64,000 nucleotides of DNA from Streptomyces cinnabarinus (GTDB lineage: Bacteria; Actinomycetota; Actinomycetes; Streptomycetales; Streptomycetaceae), in contig NZ_CP114413.1 in the NCBI RefSeq assembly GCF_027270315.1, forward strand, positions 3,224,001-3,288,000, read 5' to 3'. The translations under genes were made by a program, and so were the position numbers. Shown one piece after another: positions 52,863 through 61,484 of the stretch. Position 1 is the first letter of the stretch; each line of letters opens with the position of its first letter. The notes beneath the pieces were generated by a model, which was given only the letters and a program-made list of their open reading frames with translations, had not been told where the DNA came from and did no database searches.

Positions 52863-55800
52863 ATGACCCACACCCCCCAGCGCGAACCCATATCGGGCAC
52901 CAGACGCGCGGCCCGGATCGCCGTGGCCGCGGGGCTCGTGGCCGCGCTCTCCGCCGCGGGGCCGATACCCATGGCCTTCGCCGAGGACGCCCCGGCCGCG
53001 GCCGACCCCGCCGTCAAGTCCGCGCACGACAAGCTCGGTTCGGACGACGCGGACCTGCTCGCCGACGCCAAGGCGGCCGGCGACAAGAACGTCACGATGA
53101 TGATCGCCACCGCCCCCGGAAAGACCGAGCAGGTCGCCGGGGAACTGGACGCGGTCAAGGGCGGCTCCGTGGGCCGCACCTACGACAAGCTCGGCTACGT
53201 CCGGGCCACGGTCCCCACCGGCAAGGCCGACGCGGCCATCGCCGCCGCCGCGAAGCTCTCCTCGGTGCACGGCATCGACCTGCGCGAGGAGATCCCGCTG
53301 GAGGACCCGGCCGTCGACACCAAGAAGTCGGCGTCGACCGCGGCCGCCTACCCGGCCCCCGGCAAGAAGACCCCGGCCGAGAACCCGTACAACCCCTCCT
53401 TCGAGACGGGCGCCGTCGACTTCGTCGACGACCACCCGAAGGCGGACGGCCGCGGCATCACCATCGGTGTCCTGGACTCCGGCGTGGACCTCTCCCACCC
53501 CGCGCTCCAGAAGACCACCACCGGCGAGCGCAAGATCGTCGACTGGGTCACCGCGACCGACCCGATCCTCGACAGCGACGCCACCTGGCGCCCGATGACG
53601 ACCAACGTCTCCGGGCCCAGCTTCACCTTCGGCGGCCGCACCTGGACGGCACCCGCCGGGTCGTACCAGGTCAACCTGTTCCGCGAGTCCGTCACCGCGG
53701 GCGGCGACGCCAAGGGCGACGCCAACCGGGACGGCGACACCACCGACGTCTGGGGCGTGCTCTACGACGCCGCGGCCGGCACGGTCCGGGTCGACCTGAA
53801 CAACAACTTCGACTTCGGTGACGACACCCCGATGAAGCCGTACAAGGACGGCTTCCAGATCGGCTGGTTCGGCACCGACAACCCGGACACCGACGTCGCC
53901 GAGCGGCAGCCGTTCGTCGTGGAGATCCGCAAGGACGTCCCGATGGACCCCTTCGGCGGTGACTGGGTCGGCCAGAAGCGCGACTTCGTCAACATCGGCG
54001 TCATCGAGTCCGAGCACGGCACGCACGTGGCCGGCATCACCTCCGCCAACGGCCTGTTCGGCGGCGAGATGAACGGCGCCGCGCCCGGCGCGAAGGTCGT
54101 CTCCTCGCGCGCCTGCACCTGGACCGGCGGCTGCACCAACGTCGCGCTGACCGAGGGCATGATCGACCTCGTCGTCAACCGTGGCGTCGACATCGTCAAC
54201 ATGTCCATCGGCGGTCTGCCGGCGCTGAACGACGGCAACAACGCGCGCGCCGAGCTCTACACCCGCCTGATCGACACCTACGGCGTCCAGCTGGTGATCT
54301 CCGCGGGCAACTCAGGACCCGGCGCCAACACCATCGGCGACCCGGCCCTGGCCGAGAAGGTCATCTCGGTCGGCGCATCCGTGTCCCGGGAGACCTGGGC
54401 CGCCAACTACGGCTCCCAGGTCGAGAAGCGGTACGCGATGATGCCGTTCTCCTCCCGCGGCCCGCGCGAGGACGGCGGGTTCACCCCGACGCTCGTGGCA
54501 CCGGGTGCCTCCGTCAACACCATCCAGACCTGGCTGCCGGGCGCCCCGGTCGCCGAGGCGGGCTACTCCCTGCCGGCCGGCTACGGCATGCTCCAGGGCA
54601 CCTCGATGGCCTCCCCGCAGGCCGCCGGCTCCGCCGCGCTGCTGCTGAGCGCCGCCAAGCAGAAGGGCATCGCCCTCACCCCGGCGACCCTGCGCACCGC
54701 GCTCACCTCGACCGCCGACCACATCAGCGGGGTCCAGGCGTACGAGGAAGGCGCGGGCCTGATCAACATCCCGGACGCCTGGGACTCGATCAAGGACGGC
54801 GCCACCGCGCACACCTACTCGGTCAAGGCGCCGGTCGACACCGCGATCGACCAGTTCCTGAAGACCCCCGGCTTCGGCACCGGTCTGTACGACCGCGAGG
54901 GCGGTCTGAAGGCCGGCCAGAAGAAGACGTACGAGATCACCCTGACCCGTACGTCGGGCGCCGACCGCGCGATCCGGCACGAGCTGCACTTCGAGAACAA
55001 CGCCGGTGACACCTTCCGCATCGTCGGCTCCGACGAGGTGAACCTGCCGCTGAACCAGCCGGTCACCGTCAAGGTGCAGGCCGCGCCGAAGTCCGCCGGG
55101 CTGAAGAGCGCGATCCTGGAGGTCGACGACCCGCGCACCGAGGGCATCGACAAGCAGGTCATGTCGACGGTCGTGGTCGCCGCGCCGCTGAAGTACACCT
55201 ACTCGGCGTCCGGCACGGTGCAGCGCAACAGCACCAAGCACTACTTCGTGACCGTGCCCGAGGGCGCCAAGTCGCTGGAGGTCGCGATCGGCGGTCTGAA
55301 GGACAAGAGCCAGACCCGCTTCATCGCCATCCACCCCTACGGCGTTCCGTCGGACACCACGTCCACGCCGAACTGCTACAACAACTACCTCGACGGCAAC
55401 GGCTGCCGCCCGGACGTGCGCTCGTACGCCGACCCGCAGCCCGGCGTCTGGGAGATCGAGGTCGAGTCGCGGCGTACCTCGCCGGTGCTCGACAACCCGT
55501 TCAAGCTGGACGTCACCGTCCTCGGCGCGGCCTTCGACCCGGAGACCGTGACCGTGCCCGAGGCCAAGGTCGGCACCCCGGTCGAGGCCTCCTGGAAGGT
55601 GACGAACAAGTTCGCCGCCCTGGACGGCAAGCTGGCCGGCGGCCCGCTCGGCTCCTCCAAGACGGCCCGGCGGACCATCGCCGACCACGAGACGCAGACC
55701 ACCACGGTCGCGGTGCCCGAGGGCGCCTCGTCCCTGGACGTCGCCATCGGCAGTGTCTCGGACAACGCCGCCGACCTGGACCTGACGGTCTACGACCAGG

Positions 55801-56153
55801 CCGGCAACCAGGTCGCGCAGGCCGCCGACGGTGACTCGGAGGAGGCGGTCTCGATCGCCAAGCCCGCTGCCGGCACCTACACGATCGAGGTCGTGGGCTA
55901 CTCGGTGCCCTCCGGCTCCACCGCCTACGACTACCTGGACGTGTTCTTCTCCGCCGCGCTCGGCTCGGTCACCGTCGACGAGTCGACGGCGGTCAAGCTC
56001 GGCACGGGCGACTCCGCCACGGTCGCCGCGAGCGTCACCGCCGCGGCCGCCGCGCCGGAGGGCCGTGAGTTCTTCGGCCAGGTCCAGCTGCTGAACGCGC
56101 GCGGCACGGTCGCGGGCTCGGGCAGCGTGAAGATCGAGAAGGTCACGCCGTAA
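52863..56153 (+). CDS. Secreted subtilisin-family (S8) serine protease
   Basis: The protein has 1096 residues from an ATG at 52863, after AAGGGA; an ATG at 52857 is possible. After a signal peptide (about 40 residues) and a propeptide, the catalytic triad is Asp205 (GVLDSGVD), His385 (ESEHGTHVAG) and Ser581 (GTSMASP), with oxyanion Asn in SAGNSGPG. A large insert of about 180 residues lies between Asp and His, as in TPPII-like subtilases. The long C-terminal region has several beta-sandwich domains. A hairpin terminator follows. Confidence 0.93.
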   Translation: MTHTPQREPISGTRRAARIAVAAGLVAALSAAGPIPMAFAEDAPAAADPAVKSAHDKLGSDDADLLADAKAAGDKNVTMMIATAPGKTEQVAGELDAVKGGSVGRTYDKLGYVRATVPTGKADAAIAAAAKLSSVHGIDLREEIPLEDPAVDTKKSASTAAAYPAPGKKTPAENPYNPSFETGAVDFVDDHPKADGRGITIGVLDSGVDLSHPALQKTTTGERKIVDWVTATDPILDSDATWRPMTTNVSGPSFTFGGRTWTAPAGSYQVNLFRESVTAGGDAKGDANRDGDTTDVWGVLYDAAAGTVRVDLNNNFDFGDDTPMKPYKDGFQIGWFGTDNPDTDVAERQPFVVEIRKDVPMDPFGGDWVGQKRDFVNIGVIESEHGTHVAGITSANGLFGGEMNGAAPGAKVVSSRACTWTGGCTNVALTEGMIDLVVNRGVDIVNMSIGGLPALNDGNNARAELYTRLIDTYGVQLVISAGNSGPGANTIGDPALAEKVISVGASVSRETWAANYGSQVEKRYAMMPFSSRGPREDGGFTPTLVAPGASVNTIQTWLPGAPVAEAGYSLPAGYGMLQGTSMASPQAAGSAALLLSAAKQKGIALTPATLRTALTSTADHISGVQAYEEGAGLINIPDAWDSIKDGATAHTYSVKAPVDTAIDQFLKTPGFGTGLYDREGGLKAGQKKTYEITLTRTSGADRAIRHELHFENNAGDTFRIVGSDEVNLPLNQPVTVKVQAAPKSAGLKSAILEVDDPRTEGIDKQVMSTVVVAAPLKYTYSASGTVQRNSTKHYFVTVPEGAKSLEVAIGGLKDKSQTRFIAIHPYGVPSDTTSTPNCYNNYLDGNGCRPDVRSYADPQPGVWEIEVESRRTSPVLDNPFKLDVTVLGAAFDPETVTVPEAKVGTPVEASWKVTNKFAALDGKLAGGPLGSSKTARRTIADHETQTTTVAVPEGASSLDVAIGSVSDNAADLDLTVYDQAGNQVAQAADGDSEEAVSIAKPAAGTYTIEVVGYSVPSGSTAYDYLDVFFSAALGSVTVDESTAVKLGTGDSATVAASVTAAAAAPEGREFFGQVQLLNARGTVAGSGSVKIEKVTP

Positions 56154-56176
56154 CGATTCGGTCGATACGGCAGAGC

Positions 56177-56210
56177 GGGCGGGCGTCCTCACGGGCGCCC
56201 GCCCTTTCTT
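56177..56210 (+). terminator. Terminator after subtilase gene
   Basis: GGGCGGGCG pairs with CGCCCGCCC around a 10-nt loop and is followed by TTTCTT. It lies 24 bp past the stop codon. Confidence 0.8.
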
Positions 56211-56244
56211 CAGCTGCTTCTTCTGCTGCTTCTTCCGCGTGGGT

Positions 56245-56994
56245 CTACCGTTCGCAGGCCATGGAGCGGGACTCGGCCAGCGAGCGGGTGATCCACTCCC
56301 GTTCCATGGCGACCTCCTTGGCGCCGACCACCCACATGTCGGGCCGGGTGTCCTGCCCGGAGACACCGAACAGGACCTGGTCGCCCGTGCGCAGGCCGGG
56401 CACGGTGTCCTCGTCGATGACGTAGACGAGGGGCTCGTCCGCCACGGACCCGGGCTTCTCGGGCTTGTGCACCCGCGTCACCCGCACTTCCACGCGCACC
56501 TCTCCGGTGCCCGCACCGGCCGTCTCCACGGAGGTGACGTCCCCCTCCGCGACCAGGCTCGCGCAGGCGAGGTACCCGGGGCTGCCGAGGGCGAGGTCGG
56601 CCTGGGCCTCCTCCGACGCCTGCGACTTCGCGGCGTCGGCCGCCGACGCGCCCGAGTCGTCGCCGGCGCCGGTGCCGGACACCGAGACCAGCCAGCCCAG
56701 GCCCACCACCACGCTCCCGGCCGCGGCCACGGCGAGCGAGCCGAGGGCGACCCGGAACATCCGGCGTCTGACCTGTCGTACCGGACGGGGTGCCGGGGCC
56801 GGTCGCGGGGCCGGAGCCGGTGCGCCGGGTTCGGCCAGCGCCCGGCCGATGATGTCCAGTTGCTCCCGCAGGACGGCGAGGTCCGCGGTGGCCGAGCGGT
56901 GCTCGGCGCGGACGGCGTCGTCCGCCCCCTCGGGCAGGGGTTCGTCGGTGATCGCGGCCATCAACGCGTCGATGCCACTGTGTTCGGCGGTCAC
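56245..56994 (-). CDS. Membrane protein partner of sigma factor (putative anti-sigma)
   Basis: The protein has 249 residues from a GTG at 56994, one base after the sigma-factor stop. The N-terminal ~75 residues are acidic and end in a Pro/Ala linker and a basic RQVRRRMFR stop. One transmembrane helix (about 80-105) leads to an extracytoplasmic domain with two cysteines (CASL and MACER). No His-x3-Cys-x2-Cys zinc motif is visible. Adjacency to an ECF sigma factor makes an anti-sigma role likely but unproven. Confidence 0.65.
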   Translation of the reverse strand: MTAEHSGIDALMAAITDEPLPEGADDAVRAEHRSATADLAVLREQLDIIGRALAEPGAPAPAPRPAPAPRPVRQVRRRMFRVALGSLAVAAAGSVVVGLGWLVSVSGTGAGDDSGASAADAAKSQASEEAQADLALGSPGYLACASLVAEGDVTSVETAGAGTGEVRVEVRVTRVHKPEKPGSVADEPLVYVIDEDTVPGLRTGDQVLFGVSGQDTRPDMWVVGAKEVAMEREWITRSLAESRSMACER

Positions 56995-56995
56995 G

Positions 56996-57535
56996 TCACA
57001 CCACCTCGTCCTCGTGCAGGCGGGTGCGCAGAATCCGTACCGCCGTGTGCAGCCTGCTCTTGACCGTGCCCTCGGGGATGGCGAGTTGCTCGGCGATGTC
57101 CCGCACGGGCAGGTCGGCGAAGAAGCGCAGGACCACCACCTGGCGCTGGGCGTCGGGCAGTTCGTCCAGGCCCTGGGCCACGGCGAGGGAGAGCACGCTG
57201 CTGTCCTCGCCGGAGGGGTGCTCCGACTGGCGCAGGGCGGCGAGGCGTTCGCCGAGCCGCTCCTGGCGGCGCTTGGCCCGGTGCCAGTCCATGGCGAGGT
57301 TGGAGGCGACCACCGCCGCCCACGCGGACACGTCCCGCGGCGCCTCCCGGCCGCTCGCCGCCCGCTCCAGCAGGCGCAGGCGGACCTGCTGCACCCCGTC
57401 CAACAGGTCCGCCTGCGGCACCCCGCCGAGCGCGAGCACCGCTCGCACCCTGCGCTCCTGAGTCGCGTCCAGAGGGTCGTCCGGTGCCTCCGGTACGCCG
57501 TCCCCCTGACCGCGACGGGTCATTCTGCGCAGCAC
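56996..57535 (-). CDS. ECF-family RNA polymerase sigma factor
   Basis: The protein has 179 residues from a GTG at 57535, with GAGGGG at a better distance than for the in-frame GTG at 57541. Region 2 is seen around QQVRLRLLER and AWAAVVASNLAMDWHR. Region 4 is the HTH LPVRDIAEQLAIPEGTVKSR. The central part is typical of SigE/SigW-type proteins. It is followed by its probable membrane-bound regulator and divergent from the TerD-domain gene. Confidence 0.92.
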   Translation of the reverse strand: MLRRMTRRGQGDGVPEAPDDPLDATQERRVRAVLALGGVPQADLLDGVQQVRLRLLERAASGREAPRDVSAWAAVVASNLAMDWHRAKRRQERLGERLAALRQSEHPSGEDSSVLSLAVAQGLDELPDAQRQVVVLRFFADLPVRDIAEQLAIPEGTVKSRLHTAVRILRTRLHEDEVV

Positions 57536-57659
57536 AGCCACCCCTCCCCTCGCCGCGTTTCTCCTATGACGCCGGTCGGGGCGGAAACGTTCGGCCCGAC
57601 TTCCGGAATCTTCTATTCGATCTTTCCTTCACACCTTCTCCACTGTCAGCATGTGCCCC

Positions 57660-59723
57660 ATGACGCACATCACCAAAGGGGCCAACACCCCTGTCCCCGC
57701 AGGTCCCTTGCGGGTTGCCGTAGTCCGCCGGAAGGTGCCGGGGACGCCCGCCGTGGAGGTGTCGGCGCTGCTGCTGGACGCGGCGGGCAAGGTGCGCGGC
57801 GACGCCGACCTCGTCTTCCACGGCCAGCCCTGGCATCCCTCGGGCGCGGTGCGGCACATCGGCACCGGGGACGCCGGTGAGCGGTTCGCGGAGTGGCTGG
57901 AGCTGGATCTGCCCCGGATGGAACCGGCGGTCCAGCGGGTACTGATCGCCGCCTCCTGCGACGACGGGACCTTCGGGCAGGTGCCGGGGCTCGCGGCGCA
58001 GACGGTGGCGGCGGACGGCGCGATCGTCGCGCACTACGAGGTGACGGACGCGGCCGCCGAGACGGCCTTCGTGCTCGGTGAGTTCTACCGGCGCAACGGC
58101 GAGTGGAAGTTCCGTGCGGTGGGGCAGGGGTACGACTCGGGGCTGGCGGGGCTGGCGACGGACTTCGGGATCATGGTGGCGGAGGAACCGGTGCCGCCGG
58201 TGGCCCCTGCCCCTGCTCCGGCCCCTGCCCCTGCTCCGGCCCCTGCCCCTGCCCCTGCCCCGGTGCTGAACACCGGGGTGGCGAAGACGTCGTCGCCACA
58301 GGCAGCGCCGGCCACGGTGACACTGACGGACCGGACCCACGACTTCGAGTTCGCCCCGTACGTCCGCACCGGCCAGTACAAGGAGGACATCACCATCGAT
58401 GTGCCGTTCCCGCCGAACTCGGGGCCGGTCATCGTGGAGGCCAAGGTCAAGGGCGCCACCTGCCATGTCAAGAGCCCCGGCGGCGACGACATCCTCCGCT
58501 CCATCGAGGACGACTTCAAGGGCCGCGGCCTGGTCCTGCCGCCGCCGGAGGGCGGCCCGATACCGCTGGAGGTCGACTGCTTCGGCGACTGGACGATCAC
58601 CGTGCTGCCCCTGTCGGCGGCCCGCCCGCTCGGCCAGAAGAAGGTCAAGGGCCACGGCGACGACGTCCTCGCCTACACCGGCCCGGCGGCCGAGCTGAAG
58701 ATCTGGGGCGAGCGCGGCGACGCCTGGCTGCGGGTCAAGCGCCACCAGGGCGACACCCGCAACCTCAACGACGCCCAGCAGCTGCACAGCGGCATGGGCC
58801 GGGTCAAGAAGACCGTGCGCATACCCGAGGGTCCGCTCCTGTTCACCGTGGAGCGCAGCGACGGCGACTGGGAACTGAGCGCCAGCCCCCTGCGCGTCGA
58901 GGAGCCGCCCAGGGTGCGCGGGGAGAACAGGTACGAGGGCCAGGGCGAGAGGACGATCACGCTGGTCAACCCGCGGCCCGGACGCCCCTCGCTGCTCCTG
59001 TTCGACTTCCCGGGCGCCGGGCGCGGCTTCGACATCGGGGTGTGGCTCGTCAACGAGTACGGCGACGAGGACGAGTGGCTCAGCACCTACAACCACGGCA
59101 CCCGCGGCACGGCCCTGGTCTTCAGCATGGGGCAGACCGAGCGGAAGATTCGGGTCAAGCACACGGGCACCTGGTCGCTGCGTCTGCTGCCCGAGGACGA
59201 GGCGCCACTGATCACCGGCCCGGCCGAGGGCAAGGGCACCACGGTCCTGCGGTACCCGGGGCCGCCCACGCTGATGACCGTGCGGCGGACTTCGTCCGGC
59301 AAGGAGGAGAGGCTGGTCGCGCACGCCCTGAACCACCCGTTCGGCAGGCCGGTGATCATCGTCGACACCCTCGGCCGCCGGCAGCCCGGTCTCGGTCCCG
59401 TCTTCGTCGACCCCGGCGGTTCCTGCTTCGTGGCCGTCTACGCCACCGACAGCACGAAATGGCGGCTGGAGCCGGAGCCGCTCAGCGCGGCGACCGGGCT
59501 CGGCCGGCGGAACCAGGGCGAGGGATACGGAGTCGTACGTCACACCGGGCCCGAGGCCGAAATGATGGTCGCCGGATCGAGCGGGCTCACCCACGTCTTC
59601 GAACTGGACGAAAACCTGTTCCCCCAGCGGAAAATCACCGGTTCTTCCGGCCCGTACCGGATCCCGAGCTCGATCCTGCAGGTCCGCTCGATGGGCGGCT
59701 GGGTGATCGAACTGCGCGACTGA
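57660..59723 (+). CDS. TerD-domain protein with C-terminal beta-domain repeats
   Basis: The protein has 687 residues from an ATG at 57660; an ATG at 57651 adds three residues. Residues 1-175 are a TerD-type domain (WPxD-like Ca-binding region: DGTFGQVPGLAAQTV, FRAVGQGYDSGLAGLATDFG). A (Pro-Ala)n hinge (about 180-205) is encoded by an 18-bp tandem repeat. The C-terminal ~480 residues form repeated beta-rich domains (WTITVLPLSAARPL, WELSASPLRV, WSLRLLPED). TerD proteins are linked to tellurite and stress resistance and to ECF or phosphorelay systems. Confidence 0.82.
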   Translation: MTHITKGANTPVPAGPLRVAVVRRKVPGTPAVEVSALLLDAAGKVRGDADLVFHGQPWHPSGAVRHIGTGDAGERFAEWLELDLPRMEPAVQRVLIAASCDDGTFGQVPGLAAQTVAADGAIVAHYEVTDAAAETAFVLGEFYRRNGEWKFRAVGQGYDSGLAGLATDFGIMVAEEPVPPVAPAPAPAPAPAPAPAPAPAPVLNTGVAKTSSPQAAPATVTLTDRTHDFEFAPYVRTGQYKEDITIDVPFPPNSGPVIVEAKVKGATCHVKSPGGDDILRSIEDDFKGRGLVLPPPEGGPIPLEVDCFGDWTITVLPLSAARPLGQKKVKGHGDDVLAYTGPAAELKIWGERGDAWLRVKRHQGDTRNLNDAQQLHSGMGRVKKTVRIPEGPLLFTVERSDGDWELSASPLRVEEPPRVRGENRYEGQGERTITLVNPRPGRPSLLLFDFPGAGRGFDIGVWLVNEYGDEDEWLSTYNHGTRGTALVFSMGQTERKIRVKHTGTWSLRLLPEDEAPLITGPAEGKGTTVLRYPGPPTLMTVRRTSSGKEERLVAHALNHPFGRPVIIVDTLGRRQPGLGPVFVDPGGSCFVAVYATDSTKWRLEPEPLSAATGLGRRNQGEGYGVVRHTGPEAEMMVAGSSGLTHVFELDENLFPQRKITGSSGPYRIPSSILQVRSMGGWVIELRD
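58203..58262 (+). repeat. Tandem repeat encoding Ala-Pro hinge
   Basis: An 18-bp unit GCCCCTGCCCCTGCTCCG is repeated about twice and then continues as 6-bp GCCCCT copies. It encodes alternating Ala-Pro residues that form a stiff linker in the TerD-domain protein. Confidence 0.9.
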
Positions 59724-59830
59724 CAGGAATGGCGTCCCATCCCTCGGGCAAACGATTGGACACAACGGCCTGGAGGGGACGCATCATGGAAACGTCCAGG
59801 CCACGCAATCGCCACAGCGAAGGAGTCCCC

Positions 59831-60856
59831 GTGAGGGTCGGAATCGTCGGAGCCACCGGTCAGGTCGGCACGGTCATGCGCAAGATCCTCAAGGACCGGA
59901 ACTTCCCGGTCACGGAGCTGCGCCTGTTCGCCTCGGCCCGCTCGGCGGGGACGGTCCTGGACGGCGTCACGGTGGAGGACGCGGCCACGGCGGACTACAC
60001 GGGCCTGGACATCGTGCTGTTCTCAGCCGGCGGCTCGACCTCGAGGGCGCTGGCCGAGAAGGTCGCCGCGCAGGGCGCCGTGGTGATCGACAACTCCTCG
60101 GCCTGGCGCCGGGACCCCGAGGTGCCGCTGGTCGTCTCCGAGGTGAACCCGCACGCCGTCGCGGACCGCCCCAAGGGGATCATCGCCAACCCGAACTGCA
60201 CCACGATGGCCGCGATGCCGGTGCTGAAGGTGCTGGACGCGGAGGCGGGCCTGACGGCGCTGGTGGCCACCACCTACCAGGCGGTGTCCGGCTCGGGCGT
60301 CGCGGGCGTGGCGGAGCTGCACGGGCAGGTCCTGAAGGTCGTCGCCGACGCGGACAAGCTGACGCACGACGGCGAGGCGGTCGACTTCCCCGAGCCGCAG
60401 GTCTACAAGCGCCCGATCGCCTTCAATGTGCTGCCCTTCGCCGGCAACCTCGTCGAGGACGGTCTGAACGAGACCGACGAGGAGCAGAAGCTCCGCAACG
60501 AGTCCCGCAAGATCCTGGAGATCCCGGAGCTGAAGGTCTCCGGCACCTGTGTCCGGGTCCCGGTCTTCTCCGGCCACTCCCTCCAGGTCAACGCCCGGTT
60601 CGAGCGCCCGATCAGCCCGGAGCGCGCGACCGAGCTGCTCGCCGGGGCGCCGGGTGTCGTCCTCTCCGAGATCCCGACCCCGCTCCAGGCGGCCGGCAAG
60701 GACGCCTCGTACGTGGGCCGCGTCCGCACCGACGAGACCGTCGACAACGGCCTCGCCCTGTTCATCTCCAACGACAACCTCCGCAAGGGCGCGGCTCTGA
60801 ACGCGGTGCAGATCGCGGAACTGGTGGCGACCGAACTCAAGGAGCGGCAGGGCTAG
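59831..60856 (+). CDS. asd: Aspartate-semialdehyde dehydrogenase
   Basis: Asd reduces aspartyl-4-phosphate to aspartate semialdehyde, the branch point to lysine, threonine, methionine and diaminopimelate. The 341 residues begin MRVGIVGATGQVGTVMRKIL (NADP motif GxxGxxG). The active-site Cys is in IANPNCTTM, and His in SGHSLQVNARF. The GTG start at 59831 follows GAAGGAG. It converges with the DUF1203 gene, the stop codons overlapping in CTAG. Confidence 0.96.
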   Translation: MRVGIVGATGQVGTVMRKILKDRNFPVTELRLFASARSAGTVLDGVTVEDAATADYTGLDIVLFSAGGSTSRALAEKVAAQGAVVIDNSSAWRRDPEVPLVVSEVNPHAVADRPKGIIANPNCTTMAAMPVLKVLDAEAGLTALVATTYQAVSGSGVAGVAELHGQVLKVVADADKLTHDGEAVDFPEPQVYKRPIAFNVLPFAGNLVEDGLNETDEEQKLRNESRKILEIPELKVSGTCVRVPVFSGHSLQVNARFERPISPERATELLAGAPGVVLSEIPTPLQAAGKDASYVGRVRTDETVDNGLALFISNDNLRKGAALNAVQIAELVATELKERQG

Positions 60857-61326
60857 TCCCTTCCGACCTCGTAGAGGAAACAGCCGTACTCGACGGCCCG
60901 GACGTGGACGAGCGCCACGGCCGGGTCGTCGAACGCGTTGTGGAGGGCGATGTCGTCGGGGGCGTCGACCAGCGTGCCGCCGAGGATGCGGCCGTCGGCC
61001 GAGTAGCGGCGCAGCGTGCGGTGGGCGTCGGCGAAGGGCAAACCGTCCGACCGCGGCCCCGCGCACTCCTGCGCGTGGATGAAGACGGGCCCCTGCTCGT
61101 CGTAGGCCCCCGGATCCACTCCGCTCTCCGCCGCCCAGCGCCGCAACGGCGCGTACGAGACCAGGGCGATCCGCTCGCCCGGGGCGCTCCGTCGCAGGCA
61201 GCAGCGGAGCGGGGCGCCGCCCTCGTCGTCGGTGAAGGGGGACAGCGGGCGGCCCGCGTCGTCGGTGGTGCGCAGTTCCTCGAGGGCGGACCGGTCGATG
61301 GGCCGTGCGGTGTACGTCGTCGTCAT
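60853..61326 (-). CDS. DUF1203-family protein
   Basis: The protein has 157 residues. The conserved pattern PLRCCLRRSAPGERIALVSY, GPVFIHAQECAGP and YGCFLYEV marks the DUF1203 family. The function is unknown. Two paired Cys residues (CC) at the centre and another in FIHAQEC are conserved. The stop overlaps that of asd. The gene is divergent from the second pepN, 158 bp away. Confidence 0.88.
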   Translation of the reverse strand: MTTTYTARPIDRSALEELRTTDDAGRPLSPFTDDEGGAPLRCCLRRSAPGERIALVSYAPLRRWAAESGVDPGAYDEQGPVFIHAQECAGPRSDGLPFADAHRTLRRYSADGRILGGTLVDAPDDIALHNAFDDPAVALVHVRAVEYGCFLYEVGRD

Positions 61327-61484
61327 GTGTTCCAGGCTGGCGCGTGCGGGGCCGGATGAACGGCGGGATTCGGACCTGGCGCTCCGGCGGCGCCGATCGG
61401 TGATCCATCGGGAAAACCCTCGTCGCCGTCCTCACAGTCACGTGGAAGGATGACCGAACCCACACATAACGAGGAGATGACCGC

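Noticed and set aside
54312..56366. 684-residue minus-strand frame across the subtilase
   Set aside because: It is antisense to the subtilase C-terminal domains; no recognisable motif.
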